Shown here piece after piece: positions 1 through 10,042 of a DNA stretch of 64,000 bases. The notes below the pieces were generated by a model that saw only the letters and a list, made by a program, of their open reading frames with translations, was not told the origin of the DNA and made no database searches. This DNA comes from an uncultured Oxalobacter sp. (GTDB lineage Bacteria > Pseudomonadota > Gammaproteobacteria > Burkholderiales > Burkholderiaceae_D). A program made the translations under genes and the position numbers. The stretch spans positions 3,527 to 67,526 of the forward strand of contig CAKQQG010000003.1 in NCBI GenBank assembly GCA_934270705.1. The letters are read 5' to 3'. Numbering within the stretch: position 1 is the stretch's first letter; each line of letters starts with the position of its first letter.

Positions 1-33
1 GCGTATATATTCCGGAGCGAACTGATTAGACAT
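1..33 (-). CDS. hisC: Histidinol-phosphate aminotransferase, N-terminal fragment (partial)
   Basis: The minus strand reads ATG then SNQFAPEYIR before running off the window. This matches the usual opening of betaproteobacterial HisC, and pheA-hisC is a common order in Burkholderiales. The start lies just downstream of the pheA stop, so it is probably in the same operon. An in-frame ATG at 46-48 would add five residues. Only 11 residues are visible, so the call rests on the short match and on synteny. Confidence 0.5.
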   Translation of the reverse strand, partial: MSNQFAPEYIR

Positions 34-54
34 AATGATTCCAGTCATAACGAA

Positions 55-1119
55 CTAAATAGGATATGAACCAAGTACCTTGAAATAAACGACCCTGTCT
101 TTCAATTCCGACAGTGCCTGTTTGATCTTCTCTTCCCTGACGTGGCCCTCGATATCCACGAAAAAGTAATATTCCCAGTTACCGGTTTTGGCCGGTCTGG
201 ATTCCAGCCTCGTCATGGATACGCCATATTTTTCCAGCGGTTCCAGCATACTGTACACGGCACCCGCCTTGTTCTGCACCGACAACAACAGCGAAGTCTG
301 ATCTCTGCCTGTCGGTTCCGTTTCCTTTCGACCGATCACGGCAAACCTCGTCCTGTTTTGCGGTTCATCCTGAATATGCGCATTGACGACCTGAAGTCCG
401 TAACGCTTCGATGCGATTTCACCGGCAATAGCCGCCACATTGCCATCTTCACTGGCCATACGCGCAGCTTCCGCATTGGAAGAAACCGCTTGTCTCGGAA
501 TATTCGGAAAATGCTGATTGAGCCACCCCTGACACTGTGCCAGCGCCTGCGAATGCGCGCAAATAGTATGCACGCCATCCATATTCCCGCTTTGCGTCAT
601 CAAATTGTGCTGCACTGGAATGGAGACCTCGCTACTGATCGTCAGCGGCGTTTGCATCAGCAAATCCAGCGTCCGGTTGATCGCACCTTCCGTTGAATTT
701 TCAACAGGCACCACACCGAAGTCTGCCGTTCCAGCCTCCACTGCCCGGAAAACTTCATCTATGGACATGCAAGGCAACACATCGACCGACATCCCGAAAC
801 CACGATACGCGGCCTGTTCCGAAAATGTACCGGCCGGGCCGAGATAAGCGACAATCATCTTTTTCTCCAGCGCACGGCATGCCGACATGATTTCCTTGAA
901 AATCGTCTGCAACGCTGCATCGCCCAGCGGACCGGGATTGCGATCGGCAATTCCCCTCAATACCTGAGCCTCCCTGTCAGGCCTGAAAATCGGTGCATCA
1001 GACTTGTTTTTGACATGCCCGACCTCCTGGGCCAGCTTCGCCCTGCGATTCAACAATGCCACGATCTGACCATCCAGTTCATCGATCTGGTCCCGCAAAG
1101 GTTTCAATAATTTTTCCAT
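55..1119 (-). CDS. pheA: Bifunctional chorismate mutase / prephenate dehydratase (P-protein)
   Basis: 354 aa. It converts chorismate to prephenate and then to phenylpyruvate in phenylalanine synthesis. Residues 1-85 form an AroQ-type chorismate mutase helix bundle (DQIDELDGQIVALLNRRAKL). The dehydratase domain starts near residue 88 (VAYLGPAGTFSEQAA) and contains the catalytic-region TRF motif. A C-terminal ACT domain carries the ESRP motif that binds phenylalanine for feedback inhibition in known P-proteins. It sits between serC and hisC on the same strand, consistent with one amino acid operon. Length is normal for the family. Confidence 0.96.
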   Translation of the reverse strand: MEKLLKPLRDQIDELDGQIVALLNRRAKLAQEVGHVKNKSDAPIFRPDREAQVLRGIADRNPGPLGDAALQTIFKEIMSACRALEKKMIVAYLGPAGTFSEQAAYRGFGMSVDVLPCMSIDEVFRAVEAGTADFGVVPVENSTEGAINRTLDLLMQTPLTISSEVSIPVQHNLMTQSGNMDGVHTICAHSQALAQCQGWLNQHFPNIPRQAVSSNAEAARMASEDGNVAAIAGEIASKRYGLQVVNAHIQDEPQNRTRFAVIGRKETEPTGRDQTSLLLSVQNKAGAVYSMLEPLEKYGVSMTRLESRPAKTGNWEYYFFVDIEGHVREEKIKQALSELKDRVVYFKVLGSYPI

Positions 1120-1211
1120 GAATCAGCAAAATACTATGTGGACGGAACGGCCAGTGGCCAACAAGAAATACGAGGAATTATTGTATGGCATAAACAGGCC
1201 AATTCCCCAGT

Positions 1212-2321
1212 TTATACCATAGATAACCGGCCATACCGCTCCTCAAAGCCCCGCATAAACGCAACAAGCTCCCTGACACCTTCGATCGGCATGGCATTGT
1301 ACAAAGACGCACGCATCCCGCCAGTCAGACGATGCCCTTTCAACTGAAGCAAACCACGCTTTTCCGCCTCCGCCAGAAATACATCGTTCAATGCCTCATT
1401 CGCCAGGAAGAACGGTACATTCATTCTGGAGCGGCAATCCGCCTTGACGTCATTGCGATAAAACGTGCTATGGTCGATAAAGTCATACAACAAGGATGAT
1501 TTTTCGATGCTGTCCTGTTCCATACGCGCGACACCGCCATTTTTTTTCAGCCACTGGAATACGAGACCACACAAATAAATCGCATAAGTCGGAGGCGTAT
1601 TGAACATGGAATCGTTGTCCGCAACGTTTTGCCAATCGAAAACGGACGGGCAACCCGACAAGGCATGACCGATCAGATCCTCATGCACAATCAGAACAGT
1701 GACGCCTGCCGGCCCCAGATTTTTCTGCGCACTGGCGAAAACCAGTGCATACCGGGAAAAATCCACCGGACGCGACAAAATATCGGACGACATATCCGCC
1801 ACCAGCGGCACATCCCCCGTATCGGGGACAAAGCCGAACTGATTGCCGTTGATCGTTTCATTCGAACAGATATGCACATAGGCTGCACGTTCCGTCAGCT
1901 GCCATACATCGCAAGATGGCACACAATGAAACCCATCGTTTTCCGAAGATGCGGCGATATGCACCGTTCCATACTTTCGTGCTTCCCGCAAAGACTTGCC
2001 GGACCATATTCCCGTATGCACGAAATCAATCACACCATCTGCCCCCGGTCTGCCGACCAGATTCATCGGCACAATCGCATTCATGGCGGTTGCTCCGCCC
2101 TGCATGAACAAAATACGGTGTGTCGCCGGTATCTCCAGCAATTCACGCAAATCATCGCGTGCCTGCCGGATAATCATACCGAACTGCGAACCACGGTGAC
2201 TCAACTCCATGGCAGACATCCCGCATCCATGCCAGTCCAACATCTCGGCGGCGGCCTGAGCAAGCACATCTTCCGGCATCACCGCCGGCCCCGCCGAAAA
2301 ATTATACGGACGCATCGTCAA
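1212..2321 (-). CDS. serC: Phosphoserine aminotransferase
   Basis: 369 aa, PLP-dependent. It converts 3-phosphohydroxypyruvate to phosphoserine and also serves pyridoxal phosphate synthesis. The N-terminus [11 protein letters not shown] is typical, and the PLP-binding lysine is K200 in [10 protein letters not shown]. The conserved GGM(R)ASLYNA segment is near the C-terminus. The gene starts 8 bp after the gyrA stop and precedes pheA, an order known in Burkholderiales, so gyrA-serC-pheA-hisC is probably co-transcribed. Length is standard (E. coli SerC is about 362 aa). Confidence 0.97.
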   Translation of the reverse strand: MTMRPYNFSAGPAVMPEDVLAQAAAEMLDWHGCGMSAMELSHRGSQFGMIIRQARDDLRELLEIPATHRILFMQGGATAMNAIVPMNLVGRPGADGVIDFVHTGIWSGKSLREARKYGTVHIAASSENDGFHCVPSCDVWQLTERAAYVHICSNETINGNQFGFVPDTGDVPLVADMSSDILSRPVDFSRYALVFASAQKNLGPAGVTVLIVHEDLIGHALSGCPSVFDWQNVADNDSMFNTPPTYAIYLCGLVFQWLKKNGGVARMEQDSIEKSSLLYDFIDHSTFYRNDVKADCRSRMNVPFFLANEALNDVFLAEAEKRGLLQLKGHRLTGGMRASLYNAMPIEGVRELVAFMRGFEERYGRLSMV

Positions 2322-2329
2322 GTCTCTTG

Positions 2330-4933
2330 TCAGGCATTTTCCGAAGCATCATCGATATCGGACTCCAGAATGCGTTGCAATCCGCTCAATTTCGTACCTT
2401 CCTCAACTGCGATCAGTGTCACCCCTTGTGTCGCACGTCCCATTTCACGGATTTCCGACACTCTCGTACGAATCAGGACACCACCAGTCGTAATCAGCAT
2501 GATCTCGTCGTTCTCATTGACCAGTGTCGCCGCGACCACTTTGCCGTTACGCTCGCTTGTCTGAATGGCGATCATACCCTTGGTACCCCTGCCATGTCGT
2601 GTATATTCGGAAATCGGCGTCCGCTTGCCGAATCCGTTTTCTGTTGCTGTCAGCACCGACTGACTTTCATCGCCTGCCACCAGCAAGGCGATCACCTTCT
2701 GGTCATCGTCCAGATTCATTCCCTTGACACCACGTGCCGTCCGTCCCATCGGTCGGACATCGTTCTCATCGAACCTGACGGCCTTGCCGGCATCCGAAAA
2801 CAGCATCACATCATGATTGCCATCGGTGAGCGCCGCACCGATCAGATAATCCCCTTCGTCCAGACCGACGGCAATGATGCCGGCCTTGCGCGGATTGCTG
2901 AAATCCGTCAAAGGCGTTTTCTTGACCGTTCCCTGGCTGGTCGCCATGAAAATGAAATGGTTTTCCGGGAAATTCCGGTTTTCGCCGGACAGCGGCAAAA
3001 TGACCGTAATCTTTTCATTTTCCTGCAACGGGAACATATTCACGATCGGTTTGCCCCGCGAATTGCGAGACCCTTGCGGGACCTCCCATACTTTCAGCCA
3101 ATACATCCGCCCCCTGTCAGAAAAACACAGGATATAGTCATGCGTATTGGCGATAAACAACTGATCGACCCAGTCATCCTCCTTCGTTGCCGTGGCTTGC
3201 CGTCCACGACCGCCCCGTTTTTGCGCACGATATTCCGACAGCGGCTGCGCCTTGATATACCCGCCATGCGAAAGCGTCACCACCATGTCCTGCGGCGTAA
3301 TCAAATCTTCCGTTTCCAGATCACTGGCATTGAGCTCTATCTCGGAACGACGACTATCCTTGAGCTTCTCGCCATATTCGTCAATCACTTCCCGCAATTC
3401 GCCATCGATAATGGCAAGCAATCGTTCCGGTTTGGCCAGAATATCGAGCAATTCGGCAATCTGCGCCATCACATCGCCATACTCATTCAGTATCTTGTCC
3501 TGTTCCAGACCTGTGAGCCGTTGCAGGCGCATCTGGAGGATTTCGGTCGCCTGTTCCTCGGACAACCTGTACAGGCCATCGGACTGTATCCCGTACATTT
3601 TTGGCAATCCTTCAGGTCTGAAATCGCTCAAGCTGTTGGCATGTACCGCACTGGTCCGTTCCAGCATCGAGCGAACGAGCGAAGAATCCCATGATCGGGC
3701 CATCAATTCCTGACGCGCCACCGGCGGAGTCGGCGCTGCGCGGATAATGGCGATGAAATCATCGATATTGGCCAGCGCAACCGCAAGGCCTTCCAGCAAA
3801 TGCCCCCGTTCACGTGCCTTGCGCAATTCAAAAATGGTACGGCGCGTCACCACTTCACGACGATGCGAAAGGAAGCACTCCAACATCTGCTTGAGATTGA
3901 GCAATTTCGGCTGACCATCCACCAGCGCAACCATATTCATGCCGAACGTATCCTGCAACTGCGTCTGCTTGAACAGATTGTTCAGCACCACTTCCGCCAC
4001 CTCATTGCGCTTGAGCTCGATCACGACCCGCATACCGGACTTGTCCGATTCATCGCGTATATCGGAAATGCCGTCCAGTTTCTTTTCGCGCACCCCTTCG
4101 GCGATCCGTTCCAGCAACGTCTTTTTATTGACCTGATACGGCAACTCGTCGATGATGATCGCCTGACGACCATCTCGCCCATGCTCCTCAAAATGCGTTC
4201 TGGCTCGCATGACAACACGACCACGCCCGGTACGATATCCCTCACGGACACCTGCCACCCCGTACACCAGCCCGCCGGTCGGAAAATCGGGTGCAGGGAT
4301 GATATCGATCAACTCATCGATCGCGCAATCCGGATTGTGCAGCAAATGCAAGGCCCCGCGAATCACTTCGCCAAGATTGTGGGGAGGAATATTGGTCGCC
4401 ATCCCCACAGCAATTCCTGAAGATCCGTTAATCAAAAGATTCGGAATGCGCGTCGGCAACACCGACGGCTCCTTTTCCTTGCCGTCATAGTTCGGAACGA
4501 AATCGATCGTCTCCTTGTCGATATCCGCCAGCATTTCATCGGCTATCCTGTCCAGACGACATTCCGTATAACGCATCGCCGCAGCATTGTCGCCATCGAC
4601 CGAACCGAAATTGCCCTGTCCGTCCACCAGCGTATAACGCAAGGAAAAATCCTGTGCCATTCTTACCAGCGTGTCGTAAATGGACTGGTCGCCATGCGGA
4701 TGATACTTACCCATGACTTCACCGACGACGCGAGCGCATTTCACATAAGGACGATTCCAGGTGTTGTTCATTTCATGCATGCCGAACAATACCCGGCGAT
4801 GCACCGGCTTCAGACCATCCCGCACATCCGGAAGCGCCCTGCCGACGATCACGCTCATCGCATAATCGAGATAACTTTTGCGCATTTCGTCTTCCAGCGA
4901 AATGGAAATGGTTTCTTTGGCAAACTGATCCAT
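2330..4933 (-). CDS. gyrA: DNA gyrase subunit A
   Basis: 867 aa. It is the breakage-reunion subunit of the A2B2 topoisomerase that introduces negative supercoils. The catalytic tyrosine is Y122 in [11 protein letters not shown]. The GyrA box QKRGGRG starts the C-terminal DNA-wrapping domain and separates this protein from ParC. The quinolone-determining region reads [11 protein letters not shown], which puts Gln at position 83 (Ser in E. coli) and keeps Asp87; numbering agrees with E. coli because Tyr122 aligns. The start MDQFAKETI is the usual betaproteobacterial one. It is first in the serC-pheA-hisC operon. Confidence 0.98.
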   Translation of the reverse strand: MDQFAKETISISLEDEMRKSYLDYAMSVIVGRALPDVRDGLKPVHRRVLFGMHEMNNTWNRPYVKCARVVGEVMGKYHPHGDQSIYDTLVRMAQDFSLRYTLVDGQGNFGSVDGDNAAAMRYTECRLDRIADEMLADIDKETIDFVPNYDGKEKEPSVLPTRIPNLLINGSSGIAVGMATNIPPHNLGEVIRGALHLLHNPDCAIDELIDIIPAPDFPTGGLVYGVAGVREGYRTGRGRVVMRARTHFEEHGRDGRQAIIIDELPYQVNKKTLLERIAEGVREKKLDGISDIRDESDKSGMRVVIELKRNEVAEVVLNNLFKQTQLQDTFGMNMVALVDGQPKLLNLKQMLECFLSHRREVVTRRTIFELRKARERGHLLEGLAVALANIDDFIAIIRAAPTPPVARQELMARSWDSSLVRSMLERTSAVHANSLSDFRPEGLPKMYGIQSDGLYRLSEEQATEILQMRLQRLTGLEQDKILNEYGDVMAQIAELLDILAKPERLLAIIDGELREVIDEYGEKLKDSRRSEIELNASDLETEDLITPQDMVVTLSHGGYIKAQPLSEYRAQKRGGRGRQATATKEDDWVDQLFIANTHDYILCFSDRGRMYWLKVWEVPQGSRNSRGKPIVNMFPLQENEKITVILPLSGENRNFPENHFIFMATSQGTVKKTPLTDFSNPRKAGIIAVGLDEGDYLIGAALTDGNHDVMLFSDAGKAVRFDENDVRPMGRTARGVKGMNLDDDQKVIALLVAGDESQSVLTATENGFGKRTPISEYTRHGRGTKGMIAIQTSERNGKVVAATLVNENDEIMLITTGGVLIRTRVSEIREMGRATQGVTLIAVEEGTKLSGLQRILESDIDDASENA

Positions 4934-4996
4934 GAGAGAAAATTCCGACAGACTAAAAAGGAGCCGGATATCGAATGTTCCGGCAATAAAAACAGG

Positions 4997-5005
4997 ATTT
5001 TACCA
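4997..5005 (-). promoter_or_regulatory. Candidate extended -10 element for gyrA
   Basis: The minus strand reads TGGTAAAAT, an extended -10 (TGnTAnnnT) about 65 bp upstream of the gyrA start. No good -35 lies at the right distance, which an extended -10 can tolerate. This is a sequence guess only. Confidence 0.3.
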
Positions 5006-5299
5006 CGCCAACGGTCCAAACCCGCCGCATCCCCGTCAAATCGGCAGACATTTGTTTCCTTCACTTTACCGTCACAACGCCTTTTTTCGGCCATATGTAC
5101 TGACTTGATTTTTTCAACTGACCGATATATAAAACAGGATACAGTGATCGCCTGATGCCGTTATAAGGCACGTCTGGCACATACGGTTGCAAAAAAGCTA
5201 CAAATTGATACCAAAAGTTGATCTAACAAACAAAATAGAAAATTGTTTGAACTTCGTGGCTTATCTAGCTATCGTCAATATGTCAGAATAGCTGTAACG

Positions 5300-5328
5300 C
5301 ATTATTAGAAGCGAATCGGATCTATAAT
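5300..5328 (+). promoter_or_regulatory. Candidate ompA promoter (TATAAT -10)
   Basis: A perfect TATAAT lies at 5323-5328, but the -35 region 17 bp upstream (CATTAT) is poor. Transcription from here would give a leader of about 75 nt before the AGAGGA ribosome site and the ompA ATG. Long leaders are common for abundant outer-membrane protein mRNAs. Confidence 0.35.
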
Positions 5329-5411
5329 GTGATTGTCATGTTATTGGTATTTCGAAGTTAGAAAAAAAGCATGCGCAGCCCGCTGCGGATATCTCAACTA
5401 AGAGGATAAAT

Positions 5412-6038
5412 ATGAACAAATTGCTTAAAGTTATTTTCGCTGCATCCGCAGTTGTTGCAGCCTCTGCTTCAGCACAAACGATGACTGAATATATGGCCAA
5501 GAAACCATATAGCGGTTACCTTCAGACCCAGCGTGACGTAATCGTCCGCAGTGGTACGGGTCTGTGCTGGCATACCGGTTACTGGACGCCTGCCGATGCA
5601 GTTCCCGGTTGTGACGGTCCTCTGACACAGCCTGCATCATCGTCCGCTCCTGTTGCAGTCGCACCTGTCCCAACCGCTGAAAAAGTAACTTACGCAGCAG
5701 ACACCTTCTTCGATTTCGACAAGGCTGTCGTCAAACCGGAAGGCAAGGCCAAACTGGATGAACTGGTTAACGCACTGACCGGTCAGGATACCGAAGTTAT
5801 CGTTGCCGTCGGTCACACCGACTGGATCGGTACCGACGCCTACAACCAGAAACTGTCTGAACGTCGTGCCAACGCCGTCAAGGCATATCTGGTATCCAAG
5901 GGTGTTCCGGCAGAAAAAATCTTTACCGAAGGCAAAGGCAAGAAACAGCCGATCGCTTCCAACAAGACGAGAGAAGGCCGCGCCAAGAACCGTCGTGTTG
6001 AAGTCGAAGTTGTTGCCAACCGCGGTGTCAAGTCCTGA
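5412..6038 (+). CDS. ompA: OmpA-family outer-membrane/peptidoglycan-binding protein
   Basis: 208 aa. A Sec signal peptide (MNKLLKVIFAASAVVAASASA) is cut before QTM. A short middle segment with two cysteines (GLCWHTGYWTP, VPGCDG) is typical of betaproteobacterial OmpA-like proteins. The C-terminal OmpA domain (about residues 95-205) shows FDFDKAVVKPEGKAKLDEL, VGHTD, TDAYNQKLSERRA and NRRVEVEV; its conserved Asp and Arg bind diaminopimelate in peptidoglycan. There is no full 8-strand barrel, so it is best called OmpA-like. AGAGGA precedes the start. A strong terminator follows, so it is probably monocistronic. Confidence 0.93.
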   Translation: MNKLLKVIFAASAVVAASASAQTMTEYMAKKPYSGYLQTQRDVIVRSGTGLCWHTGYWTPADAVPGCDGPLTQPASSSAPVAVAPVPTAEKVTYAADTFFDFDKAVVKPEGKAKLDELVNALTGQDTEVIVAVGHTDWIGTDAYNQKLSERRANAVKAYLVSKGVPAEKIFTEGKGKKQPIASNKTREGRAKNRRVEVEVVANRGVKS

Positions 6039-6058
6039 TCCAACCGGGATTTACCACA

Positions 6059-6085
6059 AAAAACCCCGCAAATGCGGGGTTTTTT
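6059..6085 (+). terminator. Rho-independent terminator after ompA
   Basis: Stem AAAAACCCCGC / GCGGGGTTTTT with loop AAAT, ending in a T run. The structure sits 20 bp after the ompA stop and is symmetric enough to work both ways. Confidence 0.9.
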
Positions 6086-6127
6086 GTTGCGTTATAATCC
6101 GGATATGTTCAAAATTCTGCCATTCCC

Positions 6128-6823
6128 ATGAATCAGGATCAAGCCGAACTCCGGAAATTCAACGTAATCGCCGACAGCTGGTGGGATCCGGACGGTCCTT
6201 TCAGACCACTGCATGATCTCAATCCCGTCCGTCTCCAATGGATCGCCGGCCAGGTACCCCTGAACGGCAAAACCGTCCTGGATATCGGTTGCGGTGGCGG
6301 CATACTGAGCGAGGCACTGGCACGCGAAAACGCAAAAGTCACCGGAATCGATCTGGCAACGCAGGCTCTTGAAGCTGCCAGAGGACACGCGCGCACGTCA
6401 GGCCTTGCCATCCGCTACCTGACCGTTTCCGCCGAAGAACTGGCACAAGCAGAACCGTCTCACTACGACATCGTCACCTGCATGGAACTCCTCGAACATG
6501 TTCCGGATCCCGGCGCAATCGTTCACGCCTGTGCACAACTGCTCAAACCGGAAGGTTTCGCATTTTTCGCCACTCTGAACAGAAATCTGACATCATGGTG
6601 CCATGCGATCGCCGGTGCAGAATACATCATGCGTCTGCTTCCCAGAGGAACCCACCGGTTCGACAAATTCATCACGCCGTCCGAACTGGCGCGCCACATC
6701 CGCTCGGCTGGCATGACGGTCACTGCCATCACAGGCGTCACCTGCGATTTGAGTGCAAAACATTTCCGTCTGTCCGACAATACCCGCGTCAATTACATGC
6801 TGGCTTGTATCAAGCCATTTTGA
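6128..6823 (+). CDS. ubiG: Ubiquinone biosynthesis O-methyltransferase
   Basis: 231 aa. This class I SAM-dependent methyltransferase performs the two O-methylations of ubiquinone synthesis. SAM motif I is VLDIGCGGG at residues 49-57; the N-terminal KFNVIADSWWDPDGPFRPLH and PRGTHRFDKFITPSEL segments are signatures of UbiG. A TATAAT sits 30 bp upstream at 6093-6098 but with no clear -35. The gph gene follows after 18 bp, a frequent pairing in proteobacteria, so the two are probably co-transcribed. Confidence 0.95.
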   Translation: MNQDQAELRKFNVIADSWWDPDGPFRPLHDLNPVRLQWIAGQVPLNGKTVLDIGCGGGILSEALARENAKVTGIDLATQALEAARGHARTSGLAIRYLTVSAEELAQAEPSHYDIVTCMELLEHVPDPGAIVHACAQLLKPEGFAFFATLNRNLTSWCHAIAGAEYIMRLLPRGTHRFDKFITPSELARHIRSAGMTVTAITGVTCDLSAKHFRLSDNTRVNYMLACIKPF

Positions 6824-6841
6824 ACCATTCGCCAAACCATC

Positions 6842-7516
6842 ATGAACCGACCCGTTTCACTCAAAAAACCCAAATATATCCTGTTCGATCTCGACGGAAC
6901 GCTGGCTGATTCAGCTCCCGACCTGGCAGCCGCCATCAACGCCGTCCGTATGGAACATGGTTTGCCTCCCGTTCCATACGAACAGCTCCGTCCGGTTGCA
7001 TCGGCTGGCGCGCCCGGACTGGTCAATGCCGCGTTTCACCTGATACCGCAAAATGACCAGTACGCCACTATCAGAGAACGGTTTCTCCACCATTATTCCA
7101 CTCACATCGCCGACCGTACCCGACTATTCGACGGTATTCAGGAATTGCTCGCGCAGCTGCGACACTTGAATATCGGCTGGGGTATCGTCACCAACAAGGT
7201 CAGCAAACTGACCCATCCGCTTATTGAAGAAATCGGACTCAGCGATGCAGACTGCGTCATTTCCGGAGACACGGCAGCACGTCCGAAACCCTTTCCCGAT
7301 CCCTTGCTTGAAGCAGCCAGACAGCTTCATATCCAGCCGGATGAAAGCTGGTTTGTCGGAGACGACAGGCGTGACATACAAGCCGGAAAAGCGGCCGGAA
7401 CCGGTACCATCGTCGCTCAATGGGGGTATTGCAGCAATCCCTCGACCTGGAACGCCGACTATATGGCTGAACATCCTGCCCGTATTCTCGAATTGCTTTA
7501 TGCCTTCACCGCATAA
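6842..7516 (+). CDS. gph: Phosphoglycolate phosphatase (HAD family)
   Basis: 224 aa. HAD motif I is FDLDGTLADS (both aspartates present), motif II includes IVTNKVSK, and motif IV is FVGDDRRDIQAGKAAG. Family members dephosphorylate 2-phosphoglycolate formed during DNA repair. Adjacency to ubiG supports Gph rather than another HAD phosphatase, though substrate cannot be proven from sequence. It is followed by a shared terminator facing metK. Confidence 0.88.
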   Translation: MNRPVSLKKPKYILFDLDGTLADSAPDLAAAINAVRMEHGLPPVPYEQLRPVASAGAPGLVNAAFHLIPQNDQYATIRERFLHHYSTHIADRTRLFDGIQELLAQLRHLNIGWGIVTNKVSKLTHPLIEEIGLSDADCVISGDTAARPKPFPDPLLEAARQLHIQPDESWFVGDDRRDIQAGKAAGTGTIVAQWGYCSNPSTWNADYMAEHPARILELLYAFTA

Positions 7517-7542
7517 AGCATTGCCGCACCCAATACAAAAAC

Positions 7543-7570
7543 AAAAAGGCCGGCTTTCGCCGGCCTTTTT
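7543..7570. terminator. Bidirectional terminator between gph and metK
   Basis: Stem AAAAAGGCCGGC / GCCGGCCTTTTT with loop TTTC. It lies between two convergent genes and has T runs on both strands, so it should end both transcripts. Confidence 0.92.
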
Positions 7571-7587
7571 GCTGGAACAATTTTTCC

Positions 7588-8751
7588 TTACAGACCTGCC
7601 GCCTGACGCAATGCCGCAGCCCTGTCCGTTCTTTCCCAGGTAAATTCCGGTTCGTCACGACCGAAATGACCATATGCAGCCGTCTTGCTGTAACGCGGAT
7701 GCAGCAAATCCAGCATCTGCACAATCCCCTTCGGACGCAAGTCGAAATGTTCGTTGACCAGTGCGGCGATTTTTTCGTCAGCGATCACACCGGTGCCTGC
7801 CGTATTGATCGTGATGTTGATCGGTCTGGCGACGCCGATAGCATAGCTGACCTGAATCTGGCACTGGCTTGCAAGGCCTGCCGCTACCACATTCTTGGCA
7901 ACATACCGTGCCGCATAGGCTGCCGAACGATCAACCTTGCTGGGATCCTTGCCCGAGAAAGCGCCTCCGCCATGCGGACAGGCACCGCCATAGGTATCCA
8001 CAATGATCTTGCGACCGGTCAGGCCGCAGTCGCCCTGCGGGCCGCCGATCACGAAACGTCCTGTCGGATTGACCAGATAACGGGTATCCTTGAGCCATTG
8101 AGCCGGCATGACCGGTTTGATGATTTCTTCGATAACCGCTTCCTCGATCTGCTTGTGTTCGATTTCAGGCGCATGCTGTGTGGACAACACGATCGTTTCC
8201 GCACCGACCGGTTTGCCATCGACATAACGTAACGTCACCTGCGATTTGGCATCCGGACGCAACCACGACAGACGGCCATCCTTGCGCAACTGCGACTGGC
8301 GTTCCACCAGTCTGTGCGCATAATAAATCGCGGCAGGCATCAGTTCAGGCGTTTCATCGCATGCATAACCGAACATCAGCCCCTGGTCACCGGCACCCTG
8401 ATCCAGATCAAGCCCCTTGCCTTCATCGACACCCTGTGCGATATCCGGCGACTGTTTGTCATACCCGACAAGAACGGCGCAACCACGATAATCGATACCG
8501 TAATCGCTGTTGTCGTAACCGATTTTCCGAATCGTATCGCGTGCTACCGCGATATAGTCGATATTGGCTGCCGTAGTGATTTCCCCGGCCAGAACGACAA
8601 GCCCTGTATTGCACAACGTTTCAGCCGCGACACGGGCTGTCGGGTCTTCCGTCAGGATCGCATCCAGAATCGCATCGGAAATCTGGTCAGCAACCTTGTC
8701 CGGATGTCCTTCCGAAACCGATTCCGATGTAAAAAGATAATCTCTTGCCAT
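7588..8751 (-). CDS. metK: S-adenosylmethionine synthetase
   Basis: 387 aa from the ATG at 8751 ([20 protein letters not shown]); a TTG nine codons upstream is open but would add residues absent from the family. It makes SAM from methionine and ATP. Motifs visible are [28 protein letters not shown] and the P-loop-like [19 protein letters not shown]. Length matches E. coli MetK (384 aa). The GGGAG ribosome site lies about 11 nt from the ATG, rather far. A structured leader of about 110 nt precedes it. Confidence 0.97.
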   Translation of the reverse strand: MARDYLFTSESVSEGHPDKVADQISDAILDAILTEDPTARVAAETLCNTGLVVLAGEITTAANIDYIAVARDTIRKIGYDNSDYGIDYRGCAVLVGYDKQSPDIAQGVDEGKGLDLDQGAGDQGLMFGYACDETPELMPAAIYYAHRLVERQSQLRKDGRLSWLRPDAKSQVTLRYVDGKPVGAETIVLSTQHAPEIEHKQIEEAVIEEIIKPVMPAQWLKDTRYLVNPTGRFVIGGPQGDCGLTGRKIIVDTYGGACPHGGGAFSGKDPSKVDRSAAYAARYVAKNVVAAGLASQCQIQVSYAIGVARPINITINTAGTGVIADEKIAALVNEHFDLRPKGIVQMLDLLHPRYSKTAAYGHFGRDEPEFTWERTDRAAALRQAAGL

Positions 8752-8862
8752 AAAAAAATAGACTCCCAAAAAGGCCAATTGCGTTCGCAGCCAATCCAGA
8801 AGCCTGCGACGCTTTAGCGAAATTTATAAACCGCTTCGCAAGTTGTCCGTTAACTCAGCGGC
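8752..8862 (-). promoter_or_regulatory. Structured 5' leader of metK
   Basis: The predicted transcript start is near 8862, leaving about 110 nt before the metK ATG. The leader can pair GCAGCC near its 5' end with GGCTGC some 75 nt later, enclosing a GCGAA/TTCGC helix and a small CGCT/AGCG hairpin. It does not match any SAM riboswitch class I can recall. A regulatory role is inference from gene context. Confidence 0.3.
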
Positions 8863-8868
8863 TGCATT

Positions 8869-8896
8869 ATTCTACGCCGAAATTTGAGGTTATCAA
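8869..8896 (-). promoter_or_regulatory. Promoter of metK
   Basis: On the minus strand, -35 TTGATA (8891-8896) and -10 TAGAAT (8869-8874) are separated by 16 bp. Each is one mismatch from the sigma-70 consensus. Confidence 0.6.
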
Positions 8897-9059
8897 GAAT
8901 CGTTTCCAGCCACAGCACCTGGAGATACATCGCCATTTGTCTTTTCAGTACAAATGACACTAGAATTTCAGCTTGATCCAATATCCGGCACCGGGTAACT
9001 GCCCGTTATCTTGCGACTGGCCGGTTCACGATAAACTACGCTGTCAAAAGAAACATACC

Positions 9060-9938
9060 ATGAGGTTTTTCCTGTTCATTTTATGGCTGCTGCACTGGTT
9101 GCCCCTGCCGATTTTAGGCCGTCTCGGAAAAGGACTGGGAACCGTCTGCTACTATCTGATGAAAAAACGTCGCCACATCGCCCTGACCAATCTCAGACTC
9201 TGTTTTCCGGACATGTCCGAAAAACAGCGGCGCAAAATCGCGCTGGAGCACTTTCAGGGATATGGGCGCAGCGTCCTGGAACGCGGTGTCCTCTGGTGGT
9301 CGCCCATCAAACGACTGAAAAGACTCATCCATGTCGATCCTGCAGTTCCGTACGATGAGACACAGGCTGGACCGGTTATTTTCCTGTGTCCACACTTCGT
9401 ATGCCTTGAAATGCCTGGCGCCATCATCACTATGGGATCTCCCGGCTGCTCCATCTATACACAGCAGAAAAACCGGGTTTTCGATGAAATGCTGCGCAAG
9501 GGACGTATGCGTTTTCATGAGACCGTGCTGCTCTTTTCCAGAAGCCAGGGCATCAAACCCATTATCCGGGCACTGCACAAAAACATCCCGTTTCTGATGC
9601 TACCGGACATGGACTTCGGCTCTCGTGACGCAGAGTTCGTTCCTTTTTTCGGGCAACTTGCCGCAACGCTGGTCGCTCCCTCACGCCTTGCGGCGGCAAC
9701 ACATGCCAAGGTCATCCCTGTCATCGCGACATTCCTGCCGAATTACCAGGGCTGGAAAGTCAAATTCTACCCCCCCTGGGAACACTTTACGGAACTGGAC
9801 GCCAAGACTGCCGCACGATACATGAACGCATTTATCGAGGAACGCATTCTCGAGGCACCTGCTGAATATCTCTGGACACACCGGCGATTCAAGACCCGTC
9901 CGGAAGGGTACCCCAGTGTTTACTCTGATGACGATTGA
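9060..9938 (+). CDS. LpxL/LpxM-type lipid A acyltransferase
   Basis: 292 aa from ATG 9060 (MRFFLFILWLLHWLPLPILG); the frame is open further upstream but the hydrophobic N-terminal anchor starts here. It belongs to the lysophospholipid acyltransferase (HtrB/MsbB) family that adds secondary acyl chains to lipid A at the inner membrane. The catalytic HX4E motif is at H112-E117 (HFVCLE). Further family segments are FLMLPDMDFG and RLAAATHAKVIPV. The family member (LpxL versus LpxM) cannot be decided. It is divergent from metK, as in many Burkholderiales. Confidence 0.88.
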   Translation: MRFFLFILWLLHWLPLPILGRLGKGLGTVCYYLMKKRRHIALTNLRLCFPDMSEKQRRKIALEHFQGYGRSVLERGVLWWSPIKRLKRLIHVDPAVPYDETQAGPVIFLCPHFVCLEMPGAIITMGSPGCSIYTQQKNRVFDEMLRKGRMRFHETVLLFSRSQGIKPIIRALHKNIPFLMLPDMDFGSRDAEFVPFFGQLAATLVAPSRLAAATHAKVIPVIATFLPNYQGWKVKFYPPWEHFTELDAKTAARYMNAFIEERILEAPAEYLWTHRRFKTRPEGYPSVYSDDD

Positions 9939-10042
9939 CCATTGTCCATGTTCCAGAATATGCCAGAACGACAATTACCAATGGCTGATATGATTTTTCC
10001 GTCAATCCCGTTTAACCATTTGCCAGAAACCGGTTCTCATAC

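Larger units (their letters stand above)
4934..5411. other. Divergent intergenic region between gyrA and ompA
   Basis: About 480 bp without a convincing gene. It separates the divergent gyrA and ompA genes and so must hold both promoters; the right half is AT-rich. I list one candidate -10 element for each gene separately. I see no strong terminator or large inverted repeat. Confidence 0.6.

Noticed and set aside
2330-4933. ParC instead of GyrA
   Set aside because: The quinolone region resembles some ParC sequences, but the complete GyrA box QKRGGRG and the typical GyrA N-terminus decide for GyrA.
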